DNA of 64,000 nucleotides. Origin: Diplosphaera chodatii (Eukaryota; Chlorophyta; Trebouxiophyceae; Prasiolales; Stichococcaceae). This document shows, one piece after another, positions 10,805 to 23,200 of this stretch (positions are counted from its first letter, which is position 1; each line of letters starts with the position of its first letter). The notes under the pieces are model-generated. The model searched no databases, had not been told where the DNA came from, and saw only the letters and a program-made list of their open reading frames with translations. The stretch is taken from assembly GCA_032358165.1 (NCBI GenBank), contig JAALGY010000035.1, positions 620,001-684,000 of the forward strand. The letters run 5' to 3'. The position numbers and the translations under genes are program-made.

Positions 10805-13800
10805 ATGGGTCAGTCCATCGTATCCAATGCGTTGAAGCGGTCTTACAGCACGTGGGCATCGATGGCGATGCAGCGGCTGCTGTCGGTGGCAGGCGGTGCG
10901 GCGTTGGTGATCGGGCTGGTCCATGCAGCCCGGCCACTCAGGCTATACGGTCGACCGCCGTTCATAGGCTTCAGCAAAGCACAACGGCGGGCTTATATTG
11001 CTCCAGTGGCTGCCGCTGCCCAGGGTGCGTGGATGGGGTGCCGTTGCCAGCAGTTGCGCAGGCGGGTGAAGCATTCACATGCAGTGTTGATCAGTGTTGC
11101 GAATGCTACTGCATCATAGGTGCTCCGGTAGGTGGACTGAGCGTGAAGCCTTCCGAGTACCCTCAGGTCGGCTGCTAATACGATGAGCATGCTTAGCGAT
11201 GTGACGTGCTCAAGTGCAGCTGCTGCTAGTGGCGAAGCCGGCTGCGTTCAGATGACACATGATGCTGCATGCCACAATGCACGTGTGCTCCTTCATGTCT
11301 GTGAGTTCGTTTGCTTGCATCGGAAGGTGCGGCGGGATGACGGCATTGTGGAGGATCACTTTGGCGTCCAGGTCGCTGACCCGTACCGCTGGCTGGAGGA
11401 CCCCGACTCAGCGGAGACCAAAGCATGTGAGGCTGCATCTAACTACACATGACATTCATACGTCAGATAGCACATTGTTTGTGGCAATTGCACCGCGCAT
11501 GTTTTAAGTGTTCTGCTGATGGTGACTCCTGCGAGCGCATCCTTGCGATGCAGTCGTCGATGCTCAGAACGTGCTCACGGACGGGGTGCTGGCGCGCTGC
11601 AGCAGCCGTGACAAGTTCGCGGCCTTCATGCGGCAGCTGTACGACTACCCTAAGTACGGGACGCCCAGCCGGCATGGGGACCGTTACATCTACTCCTACA
11701 ATACAGGGCTGCAGGTGCAATGGGCAGCCCGGTGTGCCATCCTCATTGCTGTCCAGCAAGGCTGGGGCATCAGAAGCACACACATAGGTATCAACTGAGC
11801 AGATGGCGGATCATACGACGTGCATAAACTGCTGCAGGCGCAACGCGTGGTATACTCGCAGCGCACGCTTGACGGCGAGGCTGTCATCCTTATTGACCCC
11901 AACAAGCTGTCGGACGATGGCACGGTGAGGCAATTTTACATTCATCAGGTTGCAGCTGCCATCCTGTGTGTCAATACACCTGCGAAACTTGCCGAACTGG
12001 CTTTGATGCTGCAGATTGCGCTCATGGGGAGTGCCTTCAGCGAGAATGGCCGACTGTTCGCCTACTCGCTGTCGTCTGGCGGCTCAGGTCAGCAAGCATT
12101 GTTTGACAGGTGCAACAGACAGCAGCAACACCTGCAAACGCAAGAACGTGGCCCGATTGCCCCAGTTGGACACACTGGTCATCCCAATGCACTGATTGGA
12201 CACCACGGCATGACCAGACTGGCGGACGATCAAGTTCATGGAGGTGGACCAACAGAGCGGCGCCACAACAGACTTGACGGACACACTGGAAGACGTCAAG
12301 TTCAGCAGCATGGCCTGGACGCATGACCACAAGTAAAGCAGCCCTGCTAGCGTTGTTCCTGAAGGCAGTGGAGCACACCGAAGAGGCCTCATCATTCGCA
12401 CTGTAGTGTCAAGTGCGGATCTGGCTTGTATCTGCCACGCAGGGGCCTGTTCTACAACCGGTTCATTAGATCAGGCAAAGGGGCGGGGGAGGCGGGCACA
12501 GAAACAGACATCAACCTGCGGCAGCAGCTGGTCTACCACAAGCTGGGAACCCCGCAGGTGAAACACTCATGCCGCACAGAACCGAAGTCCGGCATGTGTG
12601 ACCCAGCTGTTGGTGAGTTTGGTACTGCTGCTGTCCGTGTAGCAGAGTCGTGCACAGTTGCATGCGTATCTGTGGACTGACATCACCGACTACACTGCTA
12701 GGAGGAGGATGTCACGGTGCTGGTTGCGCCGGAGTCTGACCCGGAGTGGATGCTGGGCGCCCAGATCACGGACGACGGCAGGTCAGGCCCCTGCCTTGTC
12801 ATCCATATCACCATACCGGCTGCATTGCATGCGGTGGCGCAGCTCGCCACGCAGACAGGAAGTTGTTGCACAGACGTTGCATCATGTGTAGCATAGCAGA
12901 CTCCACACCGCCTTGTTCAGGTACCTGCTCATCTCGGTGGGCAGCGGCTGTGAGCCCGCCAATCAGCTGTGGTATGTGGATCTGGACGTACTGCCCCGCG
13001 GCTCGGATGGTGCCCTTGATCTGAAGGGCTACGACCACTTTGCCAAGACGGGCCGCAAGCTGCCAGTAACGAAGGTGCAGCTGCGTAGCCAGGCGATTGC
13101 TTCACGCCATCAGTAGTGTCGGCGGCCATTGCTACGAACATCTGCTCCATAGCGCTATCTTGGCAGCTAGCCATGATCTGCCAAGCAGCAGGTTATGCAG
13201 GAGCCAGCAAGAGGTGATGCTATGCAACTCCAGAGATATTGCATAGGCTGACGTCCAATCACAAATCCACTCTGGTGCAGTTGGTGGACAATTTCAATGC
13301 TCAGTACGAGTATCTGGCGAACGAGGGCACCCAGTTCACATTGCAGACCAACCTGGCAGCACCCCGCTACAGGTACTGTGTACCTGACCACATGTCGATA
13401 TGTTGCATCTTTGGCGGCTGCGCTATGCAGCGCAGCTTCTCTTGAGTGCCTTTGCACCAAACCCCACCTATGTGTAGTCATCTACTGGCGCGATTCTCAT
13501 GGTTACTAGGTGGAACGACTTGTCGAGTATCTGGCTCGCTGCAGGCTTGCGCTGTGAAATGTTTTTGTCACCCTCGAGTGCAGGATCGTCACAGTGGATT
13601 TGATAAACCCTGGCAGCCCCGACACTTGGAAGGATGTGGTGCCGCAGCACCACAAGGACCTGCTGCAATGGGCGGCGGCCCTGAAGGTGGAAGGGCTTAG
13701 GGTTTTAGAGAGCACTGTCATACTGCAGCTCTCGAGTTTCGTGTGCACGAGCGCTCTTGCTGTTGAAGTTTGCATGGCTCATGCCTTATGGTGCAAGTCT

Positions 13801-16783
13801 TTGGAACTCGACACCCTCAAAAGCAGCTGGCAGGCAGCTCATATACCATGTTCTGAAGCGGAATTCCTGCAAGTGGCGCACCTTGCTGGCACACAGGGCG
13901 ACAGCTTGGTGGTGTGCTATCTGCGGGACGTCCGCAGCGCCCTCGAGCTCCGCAGCCTGGTGCGCCGCCACCTTCACTGTCCACTCCCTGTCTCCTTGCA
14001 TGCTCCCTCCTGTGGCGGCTGACATCTGCCCAGCACCAGTGGGACAGCCTCCTGACACGCCTGCCCATCACGATGCCAGCCTGCAGATGCGGGCCATGCG
14101 CATTGGCTGCTGCTGCACCACGAGCTGCTCCACTCTGTGTCAGACGGTCAGAAGGGCACGTGTGCACGTGTGCAACTGTGTGACATGCAGGGGAGCGGCG
14201 ACCTGCGCTCAGTGTTGCCGCTGCCCGGCATCGGGTCAGTCAACGGCTTCAGCGGGCAGCGCAAGCACAGCCAGGCCTTCTTCAAGTTCATCTCCTTCAC
14301 CGAGCCTGGTGCCATATATAGGTGTGCAACGACATCACCTCTTACTGACATCACCAACGATGTAACATAATCTCGCAGTGCTTGTCCTCATTGGCGAAGT
14401 CTTTGGTGTGACTTGCACCCCGACGCCTACATTGTCAACCTTCTTTCGCAACTCCCTCATCAGAGATGGGCAATCGTGTGAAGGGTTGCTGCAGTCGTTG
14501 GATGACCTCTGCACCTCGCAATGTTCAAGCAGCCCGAGCCTTGCAATGTCCAGTGGATTTGAGGGCTGGTAGGATCGTTGGTGAAGCGTGCACAGGTGGA
14601 CGCATCAGCAGCTGGTTGCTCATGGGTGCTGGTCAGAATGGCTGACAGCATGCCCACTGTCAACATATGTGTCCTGGAACGGTGCAGCTTGAGCATCAGC
14701 ACGCTCTCATGTCTGGGAGAAACCACGAGTTATCAGAGCCTGACATGATTCGTGTGCAGGTTTGATGCTGACCAGCCAGAGCGGGAGCCCCAACTCTTCC
14801 GGCGCATCAAACTGAATGTCGACATGTCCCCGGACGACTTCGTGACCACTCAGGTGCCGTCGCCTTCCAAGCAGTTGATTGGATTGCCTCTTTCACAGCT
14901 CGGATCGCATCCTCACACCGGCTTGTCAACCTGCAGGAGTTTTTCCACAGCAAGGACGGCACGCGGATCCCAATGTTTGTGGTGCACGGCAAGGGTCTGC
15001 GCCGGACTGGCAACCATCCAACACTGCTGTATGGCTATGGAGGTGCTCGTGACAGTGACAACGGGCCAGAAGCTCAGCTGGTGTACAATGCCTGCAGTCC
15101 ATTTTGCAAACGTCCGTCAGCACGCCGGCCGATCACATGCGTGGCACAATGCAGGGTTCAACATCAGCCTTGAGCCAGGGTTCAGCGTGTCGCGCCTGTC
15201 CTTCATCCTGGCGTACGGCGGCGTTGTGGCCGTGGCAAATCTGAGGTACCCTGCAGCAGAACGTGCCACCAGGTCTAGACAGCCAACTGTCATCGGACAG
15301 CCTGCTATTCCTGGCCCTCGTACCCGCAGAATCGAAGATCATCGTACCGAGCATTTCTACATTCACTACAGGGGCGGGGGCGAGTATGGGCGGGACTGGC
15401 GGGATGCGGGGTCCCGGGGCAATAAGCAGAACGTGTTCGACGACTTCCAGGCGGCGGCAGAGCACCTGCACGCGCAGGGCTACAGCAGCCCGGCCACCAC
15501 CACCATCCAGGTGAGCCTAGTGGATGACCTGCACAAACCTTGCGAACTGCTGCACCATGCGCTTGGGCACAGTGTGCGACCATCGTCCCCATTCCTGTGC
15601 AGTGGACACAGGTGCTTGCTGAGGTGCTCACTCACGGCCACAGTTCTCAGATGTGGTTGAGCCTGCTGCAGGGTGGCTCCAATGGCGGCCTGCTGGTGGC
15701 GGCGTGCGCCAACCAGCGGCCAGACCTGTTCGCGGCAGTGCTTGCGCAAGTGCGCGATCTGCAAACCTTGATATTGCCAGTCGCACAGTGAATCTATTGC
15801 TGCAGAAAAAAATCTCGTGCATTGACTGATGTGGGACCTACCTCTGCCCACACAGGTGGGCGTGATGGACATGCTGCGCTTCCACAAATTCACAATTGTG
15901 CGTCATCTGCGCAAGCCCCTGACCACATGCATGCTGCTCCTCTTGGAAATTGTAGCACTTCACCCCATCACACCGATGCTGTATCGTTGGGTGCAAGTGC
16001 ACATCACCTGAGCAAACAACACAGGTGGTCATTTTAGCGGAACGGGCAACTCTGACTATCTTGATCATGTGCCTTCCTCAGGGACATGCCTGGTGCAGCG
16101 ACTATGGACACCCCGACACTGTGGAGGGTTTCGAGTGGGTGTACCCATACAGCCCTCTGCACAACGTGCGGCAGCCAAAGGGCGGGACCCAGCAGTACCC
16201 AGCGATGCTCATAACTACAGGTATGAGGTCATAGCTGCTTCGCCCAGCAGCATAGCTGACATGGGGCTCACACCATCAGCTGAAGCCGAGAATTACGGTT
16301 ACAATATCATCGCTTGCTTGTGCTTGGTCCATGTTTGTGGTTCACTCCTTTTGCAGGCGACCATGATGACAGGGTATCACCACTGCACAGCCACAAGCTG
16401 ACGGCCACATTGCAGCACACGTTAGCCGGCAGCCCCGACAGCCCGCAGACCAACCCCCTTGTGAGTCCGTACATTCAAACTGTCTGCCATGCTGCTGCGC
16501 AGCGTGGTGACTGAGGTTGGCACACTGACGAGCATCCGCAGAATTTACACACGGTTCATCCCTTGATACGAACTTGAATTGTCAGGTTTCCTGATTTTTT
16601 TACGGTGGACTCATGCAGGTATCGAGGATCGAGGTTCGGGCGGGCCACGGTGCGGGCAAGCCCACAGAAAAGGTCCTTGCGGAGGCGGCGGACATGTTCA
16701 GCTTTGCGGCAGCCGCCATGAAGGCGCCCTGGGTCGGCATGGGCACAGAGCCGCAGCACAGTTCGCCAAATGGGACCGCCTAA
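10805..16783 (+). CDS. PREP: Prolyl oligopeptidase (S9A serine peptidase)
   Basis: Cleaves peptides after proline. Twenty-three exons join to about 832 codons with all phases consistent: 10805-11024, 11120-11166, 11327-11426, 11554-11714, 11838-11924, 12015-12087, 12218-12332, 12443-12557, 12702-12781, 12921-13074, 13281-13372, 13584-13686, 13897-13959, 14191-14321, 14760-14853, 14937-15042, 15155-15245, 15372-15510, 15672-15749, 15856-15897, 16082-16220, 16357-16460 and 16619-16783. The N-terminal [13 protein letters not shown] motif, a beta-propeller, then the hydrolase fold are all present. The triad is intact: Ser in GGSNGG (codon 15678), Asp in GDHDDRV and His in RAGHGAGKP. The first exon encodes about 70 extra residues with a hydrophobic stretch ([18 protein letters not shown]), so a targeted or membrane-anchored form is possible; a start at the internal MAMQRLL is an alternative. 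One exon is only 42 bp. Confidence 0.96.
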
Positions 16784-17320
16784 GCGACTGGCTTTCTGGT
16801 ATTGCGATGCTGGGCTAGCCTGGCCTGGAGGCAGGTGCACGAGGTGGCATTGAGTGTAGGTGCTGGACAGACTGGCTGTCTTCTCCCTTGTGAGCAACGC
16901 CAGTGTTATGCAGACCAGCAGTGGGTTCAACAGGGTCTGTGAACTAGGGATCAGTAGAGGGTGCCGTAGGGAACACGTGCACAACATGATATGCACACCT
17001 TCGTTCACTGTCATCTGTATATGTATACAGCTCAATCACTTGCTTGCCATGCATGATTGATGTACGTAGTCTGTAACATGTTCGTACTGTAAAGTGCATC
17101 AAGCCTTGGAAGGTACCCAGAGGTAGACCACTTTCAACAGCTGCACATGTTGTGAGGTGTGGCTACATGGCCGGGTGTGACGCTTTCACCCAGACGCATT
17201 GCCAACTGAAAGGCACAATACTCTGTGGGATAGTGTACAGTCTGCCAGGGGCTTGCATCTTCGTGCAACGTGTGACCAGCAGGTTGCAGCTTGCTGATAC
17301 AGCTCAGCAGCCGGCGCTGG
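16784..17320. other. Convergent intergenic region
   Basis: Lies between the stop of the prolyl oligopeptidase (+) and the stop of the 257-aa protein gene (-). It should hold both 3' UTRs. Apart from the two TGTAA motifs near 17080 I see nothing coding. Confidence 0.5.
17072..17092 (+). promoter_or_regulatory. Two TGTAA motifs, candidate poly(A) signals for the prolyl oligopeptidase
   Basis: TGTAA occurs at 17072-17076 and 17088-17092, about 290-310 bp past the stop. TGTAA is the usual polyadenylation signal in chlorophyte algae such as Chlamydomonas. The placement fits; use is not shown. Confidence 0.35.
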
Positions 17321-18804
17321 TCATTGCTGCACCGCTGACGGTGTGATGCAGCAGCACAGGCGCTGCCAAAACCTGGCTCTCCTGCTGCCTGCTTTGTGAC
17401 TGGGGCCCGCGGGTAGTGGGTTGTAGTGGTGGTCCGCCGCCGTGTCTGCCAGCTGAACAGTCGACCATGAGTTTGTGTGCTGCAGGAAATCTGGCCGAAC
17501 ACCATCGCCAAACAGCCAGTCCGATGCTTGGCTCATGTCCTGCAGGGGAGACAGGCCACCCATGTGCTTTTTCACCATGTGCAGAAGGACGATGCTCGAT
17601 TGTGATAGGAAGGCACCAGTCTGATGTGGGAGTGCGCACTCACCTCCTGGTGTGCGGCCTTGCTTTGAACGCCGGTGGGAGAGCTGTCGGGCGACTCTGG
17701 CACTGCCGCCGCCGCTGCAGCTAGGCGCCGGCTGCTGAGGCTCTGCAGCGCGAGCATGTTGCCGCCAGACCTACGTGCAAAATAGGAGGGAGTTGGACTC
17801 AGCACAGAAGAGGCCGCTGGTCACCAGCACAGCTGGCCTACGCATCTCAGCATCGCCAACATGGCCTGCGCCACCCGGACAGTCACCTGTCCCTTTGCGC
17901 TCTGGGCGTGCATCAGGCAGGGTTTTGCCTGTTTGCACACCTGGAGCGCGATGCTGAGGCTGCAGAGCTGTGGCGGCGGCGGTGCAGCAGTGGCGGCAGG
18001 CAGGAGGCTGGGTGCGCGCAGGAGTTCCCACCCGCCGCAAACTGAGAGTCTGCATCCCCATCATCATCCCACCTGATGCACAGGCAGCTGGGCTGAGTTC
18101 GCTGCAGCAAGACACTGTCATCCTGCCTTTCGACTGCGGTTGCACCTAGTTCTGGGCATGCAAGGCATGTTCAGTCACTGTTGACGCTGTGTGGGCTTTA
18201 TGCATTCATTCAAATTGAAGCTGCTGCAAGTCAAGCTGCCGTCCGGCTCACCTGACGTGGCTGCGCTGCACAGCGTCGCGCCCAAATGGCGAGGCCATGG
18301 GGTTCGTGAATTCTCCATGCGCGTGATTTCCACCCGCCGCACTTGCCTCACCATAGCCCTCGTCATCTGTGAGCGTTCACTGATATCAAGACCGATGGAT
18401 GTTAAGGCGGATCAAGAGGCCCGCTGTGACCCTTGTGCCAAGCCTACTCTCATGTTCGAAGGGCTTGCTTACTGCCCTCCGAAGAGGCAAGTCATGCCCG
18501 GTCTGCATAGTATGGCCGTATGCATCAGCTCAGTCATGGCCTCACCTGCTAGGAACGGAGCGTCGACAGGCGGCAGCTCGGGCTGGCGCCAGCGCCGCAG
18601 CGGGTTGGAGAACGGCATCCGGTTGGCATCCGCCGTTCCCCAGAAGCGGGGTGCGAACAGTGCACGCTGTAGCTCTTGTTCGGACGACCTGCAGCCGCTG
18701 GCACTTCCGTTCACTATGTAGCACAGCGAGGTGCGATAAGTTACCACTGTGAAGTCTTTGGCTGCAAGCTGGCTGTGCGTGGGGCATATGACATTTGTCA
18801 TCAT
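17321..18804 (-). CDS. Unrecognised 257-residue protein with C-terminal cysteine cluster
   Basis: I do not recognise a family. Five exons (18804-18546, 18366-18252, 18126-18073, 17770-17644, 17539-17321) give 257 codons with matching phases, which supports a real gene. Visible stretches are LFAPRFWGTADANRMPFSNP and LRRWRQPELPPVDAPF, then EFTNPMASPFGRDAVQRSHV, a low-complexity Ala/Ser part, DWLFGDGVRPDFLQHTNSW, and a tail with basic residues followed by FWQRLCCCITPSAVQQ. The CCC cluster next to basic residues could be palmitoylated, tying the protein to a membrane; that is inference. The small third exon is the least certain. The ATG at 18804 is the first in a frame open to LFAPRF. Confidence 0.6.
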
Positions 18805-20269
18805 CCGATAATCAGGGCATAATCCCGCCAGTTTCCCTGGCGGTGGCGCGCACGAACGCGCGGCGCGAATTCACAAGCGCGCGTCGCTGGCGACCGCTCT
18901 TCGCACTGGGATATTACACAAATGACTGCCAAATCAGGAAGCGGCAGCTAGGTATCAAGCGTCTGCTTATAGATAGGGGTTTGTGCGCTTGCTGGGGGAT
19001 CGCTGTCTTGCAGCAGCCTTAAAAAAGTCTCAGAACGTTGCATGCTGTATACCTGCTGACCATTGAGCGTCGCAAGTCACGCTTTCACACATGGCGCGGG
19101 TGTTAGCATTTGTAATATCGCAGCCCGCAGCTGTGGCGGTGTGCTGCACGTCCATCAGTGTGCACTCGCCTGGGTGCACAGGCATCTCACTTGCTGCAGC
19201 CCAAAGCACGACTTCAGCAATCGCCTATCTGGATATGCTGCATGCAAAATATCTAAGGACTGCTTGTTGTACCTGTGTGTCTCTGGCGATGGCGTCCATG
19301 ATGTACGCAGCGGCACCCAGCCGCCCTGCGGCATGCTGCACAGAGGCCCCACCGCTTACAAGCACACCCCTAGTTGCCTGAGTTCACCACTCGGTGGCAA
19401 TCCCGGTCCAACGCGCTGCTTCAGAGACGCGCCGGCCTGTGCGGAGCTGTCACGGCGTGGTGCAGCAGCTGTGACCCCAGCGCTGCACTGCAGGCGTGTT
19501 TAGGAGGGACGCTGAGCACTGCGGTGAGGAGCAGAATGTGAATTGTATCCGTCAGGATTTGTCCACTGCATGTTGCTCGTCAGCTGGAGTGAAGGTCTTG
19601 AATTACACCAGGATTTCATCATGCACCGTGCGACATCGGGCGCGCGCGTAAGTATGGATATCCGGGGACTCGATCATAAGCTGTACGATAGCAGCTAGCA
19701 ATCTAACACCATTCTTCTAGGCCAACGCCGCTAGCTCACGGCGCGATACGGTCGCTGCCGCCAGCTGCACCTGCCATGTGTCCCCGACACGACCCAAAGC
19801 TCAGGTCCGCACACCGCCCCAAGTAGTGTTGCCGCTGCCCGGAATGTGACGGCAGATGGACATAAAGCATAAACGAAACAACAACGCAGCTTGTACGATG
19901 CGTATCCTGATACAGGTGACCTGGCGCATATAACCATGATTACATGTTGATGGCGCCAGCAAGCAGCACCATTCTTACTTACAGGTCGATTACCGTCCAC
20001 ATTATGCATCCGAAAGCTAACAATCTGCTACTTATGACATTGTACAAAGGGATCCAGATTGGTGACACGCCTAACCTGCTCTTCAACGATGCGGTGTGAC
20101 AACAGCTGCATTGCTGGATCACACACCCACGCAGCTGATGCGCTCAACATGCACGGACATTGCCACTTGAAGTGGACTGCAGAGCGCCAGTGAATGCAAC
20201 CACGCGCTGCTCCGGCGCGCCAGCTGACAGGTGCTTGTACACGAATGCGCCGCCCCTGGACACGTCTGC
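18805..20269. other. Long intergenic stretch, no supported gene
   Basis: About 1.46 kb between two minus-strand genes: promoter of the 257-aa gene and 3' UTR of the FN3 gene. A TGTAA on the minus strand (19944-19940) could be the FN3-gene poly(A) signal. An ORF at 19091-19381 (+) starts with a real ATG but shows no family features and no splice continuation. Confidence 0.4.
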
Positions 20270-23200
20270 TCAGTAAGTGTCGCCCCGACGCCGCAGCGGC
20301 TGCGGCTGCCCAGAGTCGCTGCCGTTCACCTCGTTGTAGACCAGCACCGCCAGCGCAAAGGCCACCACGGCCAGCACCGTCCACTGCTCAGGTGGGGAAG
20401 AGACTAAACGTTACCAGCGTGATGAGGGCATGCTATGGGCCACGAGTAAAATGTGCCCTTGCACATGCTGGGTGGGTCAGGAGTCAGCACAGGCATAAGA
20501 TGTGGCTGGAGACGTGCGGTCACAGCGTTCCACTCTGACGCGCCTGCAGCAGGCCGCGGTGTTGCTTGTACTGCCGGCGCAGCCACTTGCCGAGCGGCAC
20601 GCTGGCCGCTGGCGGCGGCAGCGCCCGGCTGCTGCGCACCTCCAGCCCTGCACAGGCCAGCGCACAAGTTGTTTATCAGGCACTGTCAGCGATTTGTTCT
20701 TCACACGACGCACAGCAAGATGGAGTTTGCGGAGATCCAGCAGGCTGTAGTGCACTCCAGTGCACTGTGTCGTAACCCAAATTCTACAAGTGGGCGTGCA
20801 CTTCTATGTGACATGCACGTCTTACCTGCACACTTCCTAACACACGTTGGCATCTGTAAGGTCGCACCTTTGGTGGTGCGCCTGCGGGCGCGCAGCTCGG
20901 AGGCCACGCCGCTGTCGCTGTCACCCCTGGCAGCCTTCTTGCGCCCCTTGCCGCCTGTCAGCACCATCTGACCGTGTGCAGCGTCTGCACTCGCTGCCGG
21001 GGCTGCGATTTGTGGTGCAGCGGCAGGAAGCTGAACAGTTGCTGCGGTGCTCCACACGCCGTGGCCCGCACCGCCGGCGCCGATGCTGCGCACGCTGACC
21101 TGCAACAGGGTGAACATGCTTTCGAATCTCATCAGCGCACATGTTCGGGTAGTTGAAACACAAACTCCGACCTCGCAGGTGTAGTGCGCTGCCCCAGCCA
21201 AATTGCTGCTGCATACAGCCCTGCGTCCTACTGCACAGACGTAAGCACGAAGCGCACGCAGAAGGTTTAGTGAAGGACCTGGTACACTGTGCCGGCCTCC
21301 GCATTGCACAGCATGCACTCCTGTACACGTGCGCTGCACCTCTGCCGCAGTGTCTGACCCCCCGCCAGCGGGGACGCCTGCACCTCGTAGCTGGCACAGG
21401 CTGCATACTGCTGCAGGGTGTTTTCCGACACCGGCTGCCAGGCGGCCTGGATCGTTGCACTTATCCGGCTGCAAGCAGACAGCATGCAACTTGTTCGTAT
21501 GTGTCTGGTGCAGGAGCATGTGGCTGGTGCGCGTAGGTTGACACATAGCTTGGCTGTTTTGCCAGCCACAAGCATGCGTGTGCGACCTGCCACAAAGAAC
21601 AACGAGATGTCACTACCTTGCTGTGGCAACATCTGGAGCTGCTGCTGATACTGCTTCTGCGGGGGCGGGCTGAGCAGTGACGCCGCCTGGCGGCGGGGGC
21701 GGTGGCTTGGCTGTCGTGACTGTGGCAACGGGACTGTAGGTGCTGCTGCCGATGGCGTTGCCTGCCGAGAGCCTGCAGCGGCACAGCAGTGGGAGGCCAT
21801 TGCCGTGCACCAACCGAGCTGTGTGAGAGTGCAGGCATCTACGCGTCCAACCTGTGTGATATGGGTTCTCGATGCTGAATTGTCCCTGATGTCGGTTGTC
21901 GCACCTGAGCATGTATCGCTGGCCCGGCTGCAGGCCGGCGACGCGCGTGACCATGGCAGCACCACTGTACACCTCACGCCAGCTGGCGTTGTCTCCAGCA
22001 TCTGCCAGTGCTGCCTCCAGTCTGCGACCAGAGCAGCCAAATCAGTTTTTGCACGGTGCTCCGTGCATGATCCCTGGTGAACAGGCCATGTGGTGACCCC
22101 GAGGCATCGTCATGATCCCGCACCTGTACAGAAGGATGGCGGCTCCGTTGTCCTCAGCAGGAGCGTCCCACTTGGCTCGCACTGACGTGGCTGTCACCTG
22201 CATGCAGCAAGTGCAGCAGCCGGTCACCCGGTGGCACACATTGGTGCCACTCGCCACACTGTGTAGGCATCACATGTGCAAGGACAGTCGAAGCTGCGGT
22301 TTGCTTCAGAGCTGGAATGGCGTGAGCAGCAGCTCTGGAGGGTGTGGGGTGACTACATGCCTGGCTGAAGGAGGGCGCCTGCGGCGCGTCGGGCGCTGCC
22401 GGCAGTGTGACACCGGATGCCACCCCGCACCAGGGCCCGCTGCCGCAGGCGTTTGCAGCACGCGCCCTGATGATGTGGTCACGCCCATGCCGCAGACCCA
22501 CTACCTGTGGCAGGCGGTAACGTGCAGCTGTGGGGCGATGGAAGCAGTATCAGCTGAACGCAGTTTGCAGAGATTGCTTTGGTGAGGTTTAGCTGCTGTG
22601 CACCACAGTTTTGCTGATTTGGTGTGACCCTGCAGCCGGGCAGCTGCTCAGCTCGCATCAGCTTTGCTGGACGAGCTGCACCTTGCAGGAGAGCTCCGGG
22701 CCGTCATAGGCCGTCTGCCAGGGTGCATCCCGCTCCCGACCCCGGGTTGGCTGCAATGCATACTCCACCTGGTAGCTTGTCACCGGTGCACCTGCAGGAA
22801 TGGAGTCCTGGTTAATGGGTTGTCGATTGCACACACCGCAAGGAAGTACTTGTGAGCAGTGGACGGCCCCGAATTCCATGCAATATAAGGCAGGCTCTGA
22901 TCGCCAGCAAGCCGCACCGTGGTCGGTGGCAGGCGGGTGCCAGGTGACGTGCAGGGCGCCGGCGCCAGCTGGATCTGCTGAGAGGCCCTGGGGCGCCGAG
23001 GGCGCGACCTGCAACCGTACAGAAGAATCAGCTGCTGCTTGACTAAGATTTGCTTGCTTGGCGCGCTCGCTGCCCTGACATGGGGTGACATGTGCAAGCA
23101 CGAACAGCGGAGCTCAGGGCACCGCCACCCACCGCGGCTGTGGCAAAGACGGCAGCGTCGCTCCACTCCCCGGCGCCGGCGTCTGAGGCGGCCCGCACCC

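Noticed and set aside
19091..19381. 96-aa plus-strand ORF with a real ATG
   Set aside because: No homology, no splice continuation and Cys/Ser/Ala-biased; kept only as a remark under the intergenic region.
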